A DNA stretch of 64,000 bases, taken from positions 34,030 to 98,029 of the forward strand of contig JBBSUC010000017.1 in NCBI GenBank assembly GCA_038235275.1, in the 5' to 3' direction. Made by a program: the position numbers and the translations under genes. The stretch comes from Persicitalea sp038235275. Its GTDB lineage: Bacteria; Bacteroidota; Bacteroidia; Cytophagales; Spirosomataceae. Of this stretch, positions 22,160 through 31,059 are shown piece by piece (within the stretch, counting starts at the first letter, position 1; the number at the start of each line of letters is the position of its first letter). The notes under the pieces are model-generated. The model searched no databases. It saw only the letters and a program-made list of their open reading frames with translations, and was not told where the DNA came from.

Positions 22160-24931
22160 ATGGATAATTACTCCTATATAGCCAATTCCGAACCCTCTTA
22201 CATCGAGGAACTTTACAAATCCTACCAGCAAGATCCAACCTCGGTCGAGGAGAGCTGGGCCAGGTTTTTTGAAGGTTTCGATTTCTCCAATAAATATCCC
22301 AAAAACGGCGCTGCTCCTGCCAATGGGACGGCGACTGCGGCCTCTTCCAACGGTGTTTCCAGCAAGTCGACTTCGGTCAGCGAGGACCGTATCCGGAAAG
22401 AAATGGAGGTCGTCCACCTCATTCGCGGCTACCGCTCGCGCGGTCACCTGGTAGCGACTACCAATCCGATTCGGGAACGCAAAAATCGTGCGCCGCTTTT
22501 GGCACTGGCTGATTTCAAACTGCAAGAATCTGACCTCGATACGGTTTTCGAGGCCGGAACCGAAGTGTTTGGTAAGCCCGCCACGTTGCGTGAAATAGTA
22601 GACGCGCTAAAAAAGATATACACCAGCGACATTGGTTTCGAGTACCTCTACATCCGCGACCGCGAGCAAAAAAACTGGTTGCGTGAGAAAATCGAGAAGG
22701 AGGCGTTGCACATGGATTTCTCCATCGAAGAGAAAAAACACATTCTGTCGAAACTCAACGAAGCCGTCGTTTTTGAGAATTTCCTGCACACCAAATACAT
22801 CGGCCAAAAGCGTTTCTCACTCGAAGGTGGCGAAACGACCATTCCCGCTCTCGACGCCATGATTAATAAGGCGGGTGAGATGGGCGTGAAGGAAGTAATG
22901 ATCGGTATGGCCCACCGGGGCCGCCTGAACGTACTGGTCAACACCATGCGCAAAACCTACGAGCAGGTTTTCAATGAGTTCGAGGGTAACCTGCCCGACC
23001 AGGTGTGGGGCGATGGCGACGTGAAGTACCACATGGGCTTTTCGTCCCAAATCAAAACGCCGAGCGGTCAGGAAATGTATCTAAAGCTGGCCCCCAACCC
23101 CTCGCACCTCGAAGCGGTGAACCCAGTGGTGGAAGGCTTTATCCGCGCCCGCGCCGACGGCATGTACAACAGCGACTACGATCGGGTGCTGCCCGTGCTG
23201 ATTCACGGCGACGCCGCCGTGGCGGGCCAGGGCATCGTATACGAAGTCACGCAGATGTCGGGCCTCGATGGCTACTACACGGGTGGAACCATTCATTTTG
23301 TTATAAACAACCAGGTAGGCTTCACAACCGATTTTGAGGACGCGCGTTCCAGTATTTACTGCACCGACGTGGCCAAAATCGTGGATGCTCCCGTGCTGCA
23401 TGTCAACGGCGACGATCCAGAGTCAGTGGTGTACTGTATGCATCTGGCCGTGGAGTACCGCCAGAAATTCAACAAAGACATCTTCATTGACATGGTGTGC
23501 TACCGTCGCCACGGTCATAACGAGGCGGACGAGCCGAAATTCACGCAGCCCGTCCTGTATAAATACATCGAGAACCACCAGAATCCCCGCGAGATTTACC
23601 AGAAAAAGCTGGTGGAACGCGGCGATGTGGACGCCCAACTCGCCGCCACGATGGACAAGGAGTTCAAAGCACTCTTGCAGGAACGCCTCGAAATGGTGAA
23701 GCAGAAAGTGCTGCCCTACGCCATGCCCAAACTGGAATTAGAGTGGCAAAGTCTACGCAAGTCCACGCCCGAGGATTTTGAGAGGTCGCCCAACACTGGC
23801 GTTCCGCTGGAGGCTTTGGAGAAAATCGGTAAAGCCATCACGACCATTCCCGAAGGCTTCCAGACGCTCAAACAAATTGACAAACTGCTCAAAGATCGCT
23901 ACCAGATGATCTTTGACGATAAAATGGTCAACTGGGCGACCGCCGAACTGCTGGCCTACGGCTCCGTCGTGGCCGAAGGCAAAATTGTCCGCGTCAGCGG
24001 CCAGGACGTACAGCGGGGAACTTTCTCGCACCGCCACGCCGTGTTGCACGATGCCGAAACCAACCGGGCGTATAACAGTCTGGATCATATCCAGAAGGAT
24101 CAGGGACCCTTTATGATTTACAATTCCCTGCTTTCAGAGTACGGGGTGTTGGGCTTCGAGTTCGGCTACGCAATGGCCAACCCCAGTGCGCTGGTGATTT
24201 GGGAAGCGCAATTTGGCGACTTTGTGAACGGAGCGCAGGTGATGATCGACCAATTCATCATTTCCAGTGAAACTAAGTGGGACCGCTGGACTGGCCTGGT
24301 GATGTTGCTACCCCACGGCTATGAGGGCCAGGGACCTGAACACTCTAATGCCCGCCCCGAACGCTTCCTGCAACTGGCGGCAGACAATAATATTTTCATC
24401 ACCAACGTCACCACGCCCGCGAACCTATTCCACATGATGCGGCGGCAACTAGCGCTGCCTTTCCGTAAGCCGCTGATCGTGATGTCGCCCAAGTCGATGC
24501 TGCGGCATCCGCTGTGCGTCTCGCCGCTGGACGAATTGGTTAAAGGCCGCTTTCAGGAAACGATTGGCGATACCTACGCCGATCCCAAAAAAGTGAAGAA
24601 GGTGCTGTTGGTGACGGGAAAACTTTACTACGAACTTTTTGAAAAACAACAAGCCGATAGCCGCGACGACGTGGCTATCATTCGGGTGGAGCAAATGCAC
24701 CCTTTTCCCAAAAAGCAACTGGACACCCACATTGCAAAATACAAGAAGGCAAAAGTATATTGGGTACAGGAAGAGCCTTTCAACATGGGTGGTTGGACGT
24801 TCATGCTGCGCATGTACCCCGAGCAACCTTTGGAAGTGATTGCCCGTCGCTCGAGTGCCTCGCCCTCCACCGGCTTTGCCAAAATCCACAAGCAGGAGCA
24901 GGAGGAGATTATTCGGAGGGCTTTTCAATAA
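22160..24931 (+). CDS. sucA: 2-oxoglutarate dehydrogenase E1 component
   Basis: This thiamine-diphosphate enzyme of the TCA cycle decarboxylates 2-oxoglutarate and passes the succinyl group to the lipoyl arm of E2. It has 923 aa against about 930 in E. coli. The N-terminus YIEELYKSYQQDPTSVEESW is the E2-binding helix region. The ThDP core includes MAHRGRLNVLVN and HGDAAVAGQGIVYE, and the C-terminal part has PHGYEGQGPEHSNARPERFL and EEPFNMGGW. sucB follows after an 88-bp gap containing an inverted repeat. Confidence 0.97.
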   Translation: MDNYSYIANSEPSYIEELYKSYQQDPTSVEESWARFFEGFDFSNKYPKNGAAPANGTATAASSNGVSSKSTSVSEDRIRKEMEVVHLIRGYRSRGHLVATTNPIRERKNRAPLLALADFKLQESDLDTVFEAGTEVFGKPATLREIVDALKKIYTSDIGFEYLYIRDREQKNWLREKIEKEALHMDFSIEEKKHILSKLNEAVVFENFLHTKYIGQKRFSLEGGETTIPALDAMINKAGEMGVKEVMIGMAHRGRLNVLVNTMRKTYEQVFNEFEGNLPDQVWGDGDVKYHMGFSSQIKTPSGQEMYLKLAPNPSHLEAVNPVVEGFIRARADGMYNSDYDRVLPVLIHGDAAVAGQGIVYEVTQMSGLDGYYTGGTIHFVINNQVGFTTDFEDARSSIYCTDVAKIVDAPVLHVNGDDPESVVYCMHLAVEYRQKFNKDIFIDMVCYRRHGHNEADEPKFTQPVLYKYIENHQNPREIYQKKLVERGDVDAQLAATMDKEFKALLQERLEMVKQKVLPYAMPKLELEWQSLRKSTPEDFERSPNTGVPLEALEKIGKAITTIPEGFQTLKQIDKLLKDRYQMIFDDKMVNWATAELLAYGSVVAEGKIVRVSGQDVQRGTFSHRHAVLHDAETNRAYNSLDHIQKDQGPFMIYNSLLSEYGVLGFEFGYAMANPSALVIWEAQFGDFVNGAQVMIDQFIISSETKWDRWTGLVMLLPHGYEGQGPEHSNARPERFLQLAADNNIFITNVTTPANLFHMMRRQLALPFRKPLIVMSPKSMLRHPLCVSPLDELVKGRFQETIGDTYADPKKVKKVLLVTGKLYYELFEKQQADSRDDVAIIRVEQMHPFPKKQLDTHIAKYKKAKVYWVQEEPFNMGGWTFMLRMYPEQPLEVIARRSSASPSTGFAKIHKQEQEEIIRRAFQ

Positions 24932-24935
24932 TTTT

Positions 24936-25014
24936 GAATGAGAGAATGAGTGAATGAGAGAATTAAAAATAAAATCCATCATTCACTAAATCTCTCAATC
25001 ACTCATTCTCAATT
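24936..25014. repeat. Period-8 inverted repeat (site A) just upstream of sucB
   Basis: Left arm 24936-24964 (GAATGAGAGAATGAGTGAAT and on) and right arm 24981-25014 (TCTCTCAATCACTCATTCTC then AATT) are near-perfect inverted copies, about 19 of 21 matching in the core. The right end abuts the sucB ATG with only an A-rich spacer. Related copies lie at 41.6, 47.4 and 47.9 kb. Confidence 0.8.
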
Positions 25015-25019
25015 AAAAA

Positions 25020-26678
25020 ATGGCTGAATTACAAATAAAAGTCCCCCCCGTGGGCGAGTCTATTTCGGAGGTTACCATCGGCACCTGGTTCAAGAACGAC
25101 GGGGACACCGTTAAAATGGACGAAGTGATTTGCGGACTGGATTCTGACAAGGCAACCTTCGAACTCACCGCCGAAACCGACGGTGTGCTGCGCATCAAGG
25201 CACAGGAAGGTGATACGCTAGCAATTGGCGATTTGATCGCGACGATTGATCCCAGCGGTGCGACTTCCAGCGGTACTTCTTCCAATGGCTCAGCCTCCAA
25301 GGAGCAGCCAAAGGCAGAACCCGAAATGGATACGCCTGTGGCCAAGTCAGAAAAGGCGGAAATGGATACGCCCGCCGAGCCGAAAACTTCGGGCATTTCG
25401 CCCAAAGTCATCGAGATGACCGTCCCGACGGTTGGCGAATCAATTACGGAGGTGACTATTGCTTCCTGGAACAAAAAGGATGGGGCGCAGGTAGAACTGG
25501 ACGAAATAATCTGCGAACTGGAATCGGACAAGGCTACTTTCGAGTTGCCCGCCGAGTCGGCGGGTACGCTGCGTATCGTAGCTGCCGAAGGCGAAACGCT
25601 GGAAATCGGCGCGGTGATTTGCCGCATCGAGGTAGGGGGGGGCGCTTCTTCATCCACGAGTGTCGCCAACGCCTCCGACCAACCCGGCGAGGCCGAAGTG
25701 CCGACGGTTCATCAATCGGAAGCGGAGGAATTTAGCGGTAATTTTGCCCACACTTCCCCCGTGGCAGCAAAGATTTTGGCCGAAAAAGGAATTGACCCCA
25801 GTGAAGTAAAAGGTACCGGGGCGGGCGGACGGATTACGAAAGAAGACGCGCTCAGCGCGCAGAAATCGAACGGAAAAGCCCCCGCCAGCCAGGCTCCTGC
25901 CTCGAAAGCCCCCGCCGAATCCACCCCGAGAGCACCGGCTGCTTCTGCGCCCGAAAAAGCGTCGCCGCCCGCCGACGAGCGCGGCCAACGTCGCGAAAAA
26001 ACGTCGTCGCTGCGTCGTACGATTGCCCGACGTTTAGTAGCGGTGAAAAACGAAACGGCCATGCTCACTACCTTTAACGAGGTGGATATGAAGCCGATTA
26101 TGGATCTGAGAGCGCAGTACAAGGATAAATTCAAGGAAAAGCACGAAGTCGGTTTGGGCTTCATGTCTTTCTTCACCAAGGCCATTTGCACGGCTTTGCA
26201 GGATTTTCCGATCGTAAATGCTTACATGGACGGCGACGACATCGTGTACAACGATTATTGTGATATTTCCATCGCCGTATCGTCCCCGCGCGGCTTGGTG
26301 GTACCCGTGATTCGCAACGCGGAAAAGCTGTCGTTTGCTGGCATTGAGAAGGAAATCGTTCGACTGGCTACCCGCGCCCGTGATGGCAAGCTGGGTATTG
26401 ACGAAATGACGGGCGGCACCTTTACAATTACCAATGGCGGCATTTTCGGCTCGATGCTCTCGACGCCGATCATCAATGCACCCCAATCGGCTATTCTGGG
26501 CATGCACAATATCGTCGAGCGTCCCGTGGCCCTGAATGGGCAGGTCGTAATTCGCCCGATCATGTACGTCGCGCTCTCTTACGACCACCGCCTTATCGAC
26601 GGTAAGGATTCGGTGAGTTTCCTCGTCCGCGTGAAGCAATTGCTGGAAGATCCGGCCCGAATGTTACTGGAAATGTAA
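25020..26678 (+). CDS. sucB: 2-oxoglutarate dehydrogenase E2 (dihydrolipoyl succinyltransferase), two lipoyl domains
   Basis: The protein has 552 aa, longer than the roughly 400 aa of E. coli SucB because it carries two lipoyl domains. Lipoyl-lysines are predicted at Lys44 (DSDKATFEL) and Lys171 (ESDKATFEL). They are joined by Ser/Ala/Pro/Glu-rich linkers. A peripheral-subunit-binding domain follows at about 245-280 (SPVAAKILAEKGIDPSEVKG), then the trimer-forming acyltransferase domain with the catalytic His in DHRLIDGKD near the C-terminus. It transfers succinyl from E1 to CoA. The E3 gene is not in this window. A terminator follows at 26721. Confidence 0.96.
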   Translation: MAELQIKVPPVGESISEVTIGTWFKNDGDTVKMDEVICGLDSDKATFELTAETDGVLRIKAQEGDTLAIGDLIATIDPSGATSSGTSSNGSASKEQPKAEPEMDTPVAKSEKAEMDTPAEPKTSGISPKVIEMTVPTVGESITEVTIASWNKKDGAQVELDEIICELESDKATFELPAESAGTLRIVAAEGETLEIGAVICRIEVGGGASSSTSVANASDQPGEAEVPTVHQSEAEEFSGNFAHTSPVAAKILAEKGIDPSEVKGTGAGGRITKEDALSAQKSNGKAPASQAPASKAPAESTPRAPAASAPEKASPPADERGQRREKTSSLRRTIARRLVAVKNETAMLTTFNEVDMKPIMDLRAQYKDKFKEKHEVGLGFMSFFTKAICTALQDFPIVNAYMDGDDIVYNDYCDISIAVSSPRGLVVPVIRNAEKLSFAGIEKEIVRLATRARDGKLGIDEMTGGTFTITNGGIFGSMLSTPIINAPQSAILGMHNIVERPVALNGQVVIRPIMYVALSYDHRLIDGKDSVSFLVRVKQLLEDPARMLLEM

Positions 26679-26720
26679 GGGTTATCTTGTTGATTTTCAA
26701 AAGTTATCGGAATAGAACAG

Positions 26721-26752
26721 AGAACCCGGCAAAAGTGCTGGGTTCTTTTTTT
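26721..26752 (+). terminator. Terminator of sucAB
   Basis: AGAACCCGGC and GCTGGGTTCT form a stem with a short A-rich loop, then seven or more T. It lies 43 bp after the sucB stop and shows that an upstream start for the next gene (26687) is wrong. Confidence 0.85.
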
Positions 26753-26806
26753 ATTTTCGGCATTGTTTTTGAGCATCTTGGTTATTCAGTAAAAAACAGA
26801 ACCCAT

Positions 26807-27619
26807 ATGCAACGTAATCTATTCATTTTATGCTTTACGCTGGCCGCTTTGATCGGCTGTAAAAAGACTGACTCTGGTGGCGGCGACCCTGCGCCCGAAT
26901 CCCAGGAAAAAGGCTGTCAAGTTGCCTCGGAAACCATCGATGGCAAACCTTACCGCACTTACGAATATAGTGCTGAGAAACGATTGTTCAGTATTGCGCA
27001 ATACGAGACCAAGGTAGCTAACCGGATTGAGAAGCGACTTACGTTCGAGTATGATTCCGCCGGAACGGTGCAAGTGATCCGTGAGACCAGTCTTTTGCCC
27101 CCTTACGGAAATTTTCAGTACAATATGCATTATTCCGGCGTAGGTCGTCTCGACACCGTCAGGAAATACCAGGTACTCAACTCCGGCCCCAGAATCCTGG
27201 AAACCTACGCGCTGGAATACAGCGCCAAGGGATTCATTACTAAATACAAATGGCAGGATAACTTCCTGCGCTACGAATACGACGACAACGGCAGCCTGAC
27301 CAAGTGGTTCGTCAGTTTGCCTTTTGTTGGCCCCGAAGTATTGGCCGCCGAGTTTGGGAGCTACGACGGTAAACGCAATGTGTACGCCGACTCCCGCCCC
27401 GCCGAATTGGTGAACCTGGTCACCAGTCAGGGCGTAAGTCAGCAGAATCCGGGTAGTTTTAAGTACTATTCACCCAGTCTGCGCCCCGAGCAAAATGGGT
27501 TAGTCAAATACAAATACAATGAGCGCGACTTACCCACCGAAGCCAGCGTATCGCTCTTTTCTCCCAACGGGAGCCCCGTCGGCACGCAGGTTCATACATT
27601 CACCTACAACTGCCTCTAA
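26807..27619 (+). CDS. Lipoprotein of unknown function
   Basis: ATG 26807 (270 aa) gives a lipoprotein signal MQRNLFILCFTLAALIGC with the lipidated Cys at about 18. A start further upstream would run through the sucAB terminator. The mature part contains several short beta segments with a YD-repeat flavour (YEYSAEKRLFSIAQYET, LTFEYDSAGTV, YEYDDNGSLTKWF, YKYNERDLPTEASV), a pattern seen in cell-surface Bacteroidota lipoproteins. No catalytic motif is visible. It is convergent with the MscS gene, whose stop is 19 bp away. Confidence 0.75.
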   Translation: MQRNLFILCFTLAALIGCKKTDSGGGDPAPESQEKGCQVASETIDGKPYRTYEYSAEKRLFSIAQYETKVANRIEKRLTFEYDSAGTVQVIRETSLLPPYGNFQYNMHYSGVGRLDTVRKYQVLNSGPRILETYALEYSAKGFITKYKWQDNFLRYEYDDNGSLTKWFVSLPFVGPEVLAAEFGSYDGKRNVYADSRPAELVNLVTSQGVSQQNPGSFKYYSPSLRPEQNGLVKYKYNERDLPTEASVSLFSPNGSPVGTQVHTFTYNCL

Positions 27620-27637
27620 GTTTTTCTGAGGTAAAGC

Positions 27638-28486
27638 CTACTTCTCTCCCGTATCAGCTTTTTGCGGAGCATGGGAAAAACCGTGCTGCTTCAAGGTATC
27701 CAATACATTCTGAATCGCCCGCGACTTGATAGCGGGCGATTCCTTTTCCGCATCAGGACTCTTTATCCAGAAACTCACCTGCAGGCAAAGCGCGTTCGAC
27801 TTGGTTTCTTCGACGCTCGCCATAACCTCGTGCAGGTGGCTGTCGTGCAGGATGCCCTCCGTTTTTCTTAATGTATTTTCAATGAGGGGAATCGCCTTCT
27901 TGTAATCCTCGCGATTGTCCAACTCTACCCCAAATTCCAGCCGCAGGAAATCATCCACCGAATAATTATACAGGGGATTATTGAGAATCCCAGCGTTGGG
28001 AACGAAAACATCCTTTCCGTCGAGAGTTTTGATGATTGTTTCGCGCAGCGTCATGTCGATCACCCGGCCCTTCACGCCCTGGCTTTCGACCAGGTCACCC
28101 ATTTGAAAAGGGCGTTTGAAGGCCAGCAGAATCCCCGCCAGGAAATTTTCGCCGATATCTTTCAGGGCAAATCCCAAAATAAAGGCCGAGAGCCCGGCAC
28201 CCGCCAGGATTTTCGTCACGGCCCCATCGAATCCGATAGCGCCCAGCGCGACGGAGGCACCCAAAATCAGCACAATCCAATAGCCTATATCACCCAGGAA
28301 ACCCGTGAGCAAGCTATCACTGGAATTTCTTAGTAGCTTAGGCAAAAGCCAACGCCGCACCTGACGGGCGATGAACAAGAAGAAGAAGAAAAGAACGAAG
28401 CCTAAGGCCAGTCGAGGGAGTATCTTAATAAAACCCAGGTAATAGCCGTGGAGTACTTCCCAGAAGTCTTTTGTGAATTGATCCAT
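27638..28486 (-). CDS. Small-conductance mechanosensitive channel (MscS family)
   Basis: The protein has 282 aa, close to E. coli MscS (286). Three predicted membrane helices lie at about 20-45 (LALGFVLFFFFLFIARQV), 70-90 and 95-125. The pore-lining TM3 (AGAGLSAFILGFALKDIGEN) is rich in Gly and Ala as expected. The cytoplasmic beta-domain follows with GDLVESQGVKGRVIDMTLRE, VFVPNAGILNNPLYNYS and a C-terminal alpha/beta part. It releases solutes during hypo-osmotic shock. Confidence 0.93.
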   Translation of the reverse strand: MDQFTKDFWEVLHGYYLGFIKILPRLALGFVLFFFFLFIARQVRRWLLPKLLRNSSDSLLTGFLGDIGYWIVLILGASVALGAIGFDGAVTKILAGAGLSAFILGFALKDIGENFLAGILLAFKRPFQMGDLVESQGVKGRVIDMTLRETIIKTLDGKDVFVPNAGILNNPLYNYSVDDFLRLEFGVELDNREDYKKAIPLIENTLRKTEGILHDSHLHEVMASVEETKSNALCLQVSFWIKSPDAEKESPAIKSRAIQNVLDTLKQHGFSHAPQKADTGEK

Positions 28487-28542
28487 GAAGAATAATGTTA
28501 ATCGAAAGAGCCGCGAAACTAAGCAAAATCTTTGCCCGGTGT

Positions 28543-28866
28543 CTACAACTTGGGATTCTGCTTGTGGCGATCCTTATCCCGAGCCGTTTTCTTGGCTATA
28601 TTTTTTTCAAAAGCTTCGGTCAAATCCACACCCGTTTGATTGGCCAGGCAAATCAGCACCCAAAGTACGTCGGCCATCTCGTCGCCCAGGTCTTTGCCCA
28701 AATCAGACTTCTTGAACGATTGATCGCCGTAGGTTCGCGCCATGATGCGGGCCAGTTCGCCGACCTCCTCGGTCAGGATCGTCATATTGGTCAACTCAGA
28801 AAAATACCGGACGCCGTATTCTTTGATCCAGGCATCGACTTGGGCTTGGGCTTGTTGAAGGGTCAT
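28543..28866 (-). CDS. MazG-like nucleotide pyrophosphohydrolase
   Basis: The protein has 107 aa, a single all-alpha NTP-PPase domain. The metal-binding motifs are LTEEVGELARI (EExxE at about 32-36) and LGDEMADVLWVL (ExxD at about 63-66), the classical MazG arrangement. Such enzymes hydrolyse (d)NTPs to monophosphates, probably house-cleaning. It is transcribed in the same direction as dtd, 101 bp downstream of it. Confidence 0.9.
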   Translation of the reverse strand: MTLQQAQAQVDAWIKEYGVRYFSELTNMTILTEEVGELARIMARTYGDQSFKKSDLGKDLGDEMADVLWVLICLANQTGVDLTEAFEKNIAKKTARDKDRHKQNPKL

Positions 28867-28930
28867 TGTTTTTTGTATAGGAGGAAAGGAAGGAGCAGGA
28901 AAGGATAAAAGAATTTATTTTAGCCGATAG

Positions 28931-28968
28931 CCCTGTCAGGATGAGCGGACCGCCGGGTGGTCGAAGCC
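28931..28968. repeat. Short GC-rich intergenic repeat (CTTCGAC...TGACAGG type), copy 1
   Basis: On the minus strand it reads CTTCGACCACCCGGCGGTCC and then GCTCATCCTGACAGGG. A relative lies at 48984-49045. It occupies the gap between dtd and the MazG-like gene and touches the dtd stop codon. Confidence 0.6.
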
Positions 28969-29420
28969 TACCCCCGATTCTTTGAATCAATGATGATTGT
29001 TACCGGGCCGTCGTTGGTGAGGTTTACTTTCATGTCGGCCCCGAATTCGCCCGTTTGAATAGGTCTACCGAGTTCTTTACCCAGAAAACAGATCATTTGT
29101 TCGTAGAGCGGAATGGCCACTTCGGGACGGGCAGCTTCGATGAACGACGGACGGTTGCCTTTTTTTACATTGGCGTGCAGCGTGAATTGGCTGATGAGGA
29201 GAATGTTGCCATCCACATTTTTTAGGTCGAGGTTCATCTTTCCCTCAGTATCGCCGAAAATCCGCATCTGCACGATTTTACGGCCCAACCATTCCAAATC
29301 TTCCGGCGTGTCGGAAGTGGTGATGCCCAGGAGAACCAGAAAGCCGACATTGATGCGGCCTTTTTCTTCTCCTTCGATCATTACGGACGCGTCGCTCACG
29401 CGCTGAATTATGGCAATCAT
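28968..29420 (-). CDS. dtd: D-aminoacyl-tRNA deacylase
   Basis: The protein has 150 aa, full length. It removes D-amino acids (and mischarged Gly) from tRNA. Signature motifs are ISQFTLHANVKKGNRPSF (the SQFTL active-site strand) and NLTNDGPVTIIIDS (the Gly-cisPro/NxGPVT motif). The start overlaps the stop of the zinc-ribbon gene upstream by 4 bp, so the two form an operon. Confidence 0.96.
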   Translation of the reverse strand: MIAIIQRVSDASVMIEGEEKGRINVGFLVLLGITTSDTPEDLEWLGRKIVQMRIFGDTEGKMNLDLKNVDGNILLISQFTLHANVKKGNRPSFIEAARPEVAIPLYEQMICFLGKELGRPIQTGEFGADMKVNLTNDGPVTIIIDSKNRG

Positions 29421-29767
29421 GACCTGTTATCTTTTACTACCAAAAAAAAGTCATTGTCCAATTCCAAATAGCCGTAATCATAGATGAAATAATAGACGCT
29501 GCCTTTTTGGGTGACGCGCTGGCTGGTCATCAGGTTGAAGTCGAAGCCTTTGGCTACGAGGGCACTACGGGTAGTTTTGTGCTTGTCATCGGGGCAGATT
29601 TCTTCCAGGATGCGGCGGTTGCGGCGCAGTTGATTGTTGGTGTTCCGCACTACGTTGTACTGGTCCGAATTCAGCTTGTTATTGTAGGCGTTGCGGCACA
29701 TATCTGAGCAGAACTTTTTGTCCGCCCGGCCCGAGAAGAGTTGGTCACATTCCAGGCAGTTTTTCAT
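29417..29767 (-). CDS. Conserved protein with N-terminal zinc ribbon
   Basis: The protein has 116 aa. Four cysteines at the N-terminus (CLECDQLFSGRADKKFCSDMC) make a treble-clef or zinc-ribbon knuckle, and RNAYNNK follows. The rest is basic and then a short beta-rich tail (VYYFIYDYGYLELDNDFFLVV). I recognise it as a recurring small Bacteroidota protein but know no function. A nucleic-acid role is only a guess from the ribbon. It is translationally coupled to dtd. Confidence 0.8.
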   Translation of the reverse strand: MKNCLECDQLFSGRADKKFCSDMCRNAYNNKLNSDQYNVVRNTNNQLRRNRRILEEICPDDKHKTTRSALVAKGFDFNLMTSQRVTQKGSVYYFIYDYGYLELDNDFFLVVKDNRS

Positions 29768-29797
29768 GAGGCTACCGTTTTGGATATATGTTTTGGT

Positions 29798-30823
29798 TTA
29801 CCGCTTGATTGGATTCGCCGCCACGCCTTCGAACGTCATTTTCACGGGCTTAATCGTACCGTCTTCGTTGAATTTTAGACTGTCGATGCAGGTCACGCGG
29901 TGGTCGCGGCCTTCGTTGGGGATCGGGCGGCGGTGATACACTATGTACCAGTCGTCGGTGCCGGGCGTGTGAATCACTGAATTGTGGCCCGCCCCGGTGG
30001 CTATTGCCTTGTCTGATTCCAGGATGGTATCGATTCTTTTGTATGGCCCCGTCGCCTTGTCAGCTGTGGCGTAAACAGCTTTGTAAGTGTCGTTGCCCCA
30101 GCCGCCTTCCGACCATATGAGATAGTACGTGCCGTTGCGAATGAACATGAACGGCCCTTCGACGTAGCCTTCAGGCGTGATTTCGTGGAATAGCTTGTTG
30201 TCATCCCAGGGCTTGATTGCTGTGAAGTCGTCGTTTAACGTTCCCAGGTTGCAGTGGCCCCAGCCGCCGTAGAAAATGTAGTACGTACCGTCGGTATCTT
30301 TGAACACAAACTGGTCGATGGGCTGGGCATCGTTGTAGAAATCGTCGATCAGCGGTTTTCCGAGATAGTCTTTAAACGGCCCGCCGGGAGAATCTGCTAC
30401 GGCCACACCGATGCCACCGGAGTGGTTGATGGTATTGCTCTCATCCCAGCCCGGTCGACTGGGACGCTGCACATCGTTGGCCGAGAAAAACAGGTAATAT
30501 TTACTGTCTTTTTCAATGATGGCGGGTGCCCACATCGCTTGTTTAGCCCATTTAATAGCCGCTGTGTCCAGGATGTTAGGATGCTTCTCCCAAGTAACGA
30601 GATCTTTGGATGAAAAGGCGTCGAAATGCAGCTGCTTCGCGTATTCGGCGGAAAAGGTAGGGTAAATCCAGTATTCGTCCCCAAACACCGCGCCTTCGGG
30701 ATCGGCGTACCAACCTTCGGCGATGGGATTACCCGAAGTTCGGACTTCCTTTTTTTCTTCGGATTTCGCACAGCTAGTTAGTAACAGGACTAACGAGGCA
30801 CCAAGGAGGGATAAATGCTTCAT
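29798..30823 (-). CDS. Glycoside hydrolase family 43-like lipoprotein
   Basis: The protein has 341 aa. The lipoprotein signal is MKHLSLLGASLVLLLTSC. The five-bladed GH43 propeller starts with GWYADPEGAVFGDEYWIYPT, where the Asp of ADPEG would be the catalytic base. The acid Glu is in EGPFMFIRNGTYYLIWSEGG, and the modulating Asp is probably in FVFKDTDGTYYIFYGG. These enzymes cut arabinose- or xylose-containing glycans, and the lipidation suggests action at the cell surface or in the periplasm. No SusCD pair is nearby. The leader has AT-rich inverted repeats. Confidence 0.9.
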   Translation of the reverse strand: MKHLSLLGASLVLLLTSCAKSEEKKEVRTSGNPIAEGWYADPEGAVFGDEYWIYPTFSAEYAKQLHFDAFSSKDLVTWEKHPNILDTAAIKWAKQAMWAPAIIEKDSKYYLFFSANDVQRPSRPGWDESNTINHSGGIGVAVADSPGGPFKDYLGKPLIDDFYNDAQPIDQFVFKDTDGTYYIFYGGWGHCNLGTLNDDFTAIKPWDDNKLFHEITPEGYVEGPFMFIRNGTYYLIWSEGGWGNDTYKAVYATADKATGPYKRIDTILESDKAIATGAGHNSVIHTPGTDDWYIVYHRRPIPNEGRDHRVTCIDSLKFNEDGTIKPVKMTFEGVAANPIKR

Positions 30824-30862
30824 AAAATTCTGACAATGATTTGGTTAGTTTAGGTTGAGGAG

Positions 30863-30891
30863 GCAAATATTTCCAAATATAAATCATTTGC
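30863..30891. promoter_or_regulatory. AT-rich inverted repeat upstream of the GH43 gene
   Basis: GCAAAT (30863-30868) and ATTTGC (30886-30891) flank an AAATAT-rich core in the 236-bp divergent region between GH43 and ssb. AAATATTT words also recur further on. It could be an operator, but nothing identifies a regulator. Confidence 0.3.
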
Positions 30892-31059
30892 AAACGACTA
30901 CAAATATTTTTATCCGATTATAAATATTTAAGAACCGAATCGGACTTTTCAAAGCCGCCACCTTTGTCCCGTCGGTTCGAGTGAATCGAAAACTTTATTC
31001 ATCGTGACACGGTCGAGCGGCAACGCCAGCAAAACCAAATCACCCAAACAACCAAAATC

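Noticed and set aside
26687..26806. An upstream start extending the lipoprotein at 26807
   Set aside because: The extension crosses the sucAB terminator and would bury the lipoprotein signal.
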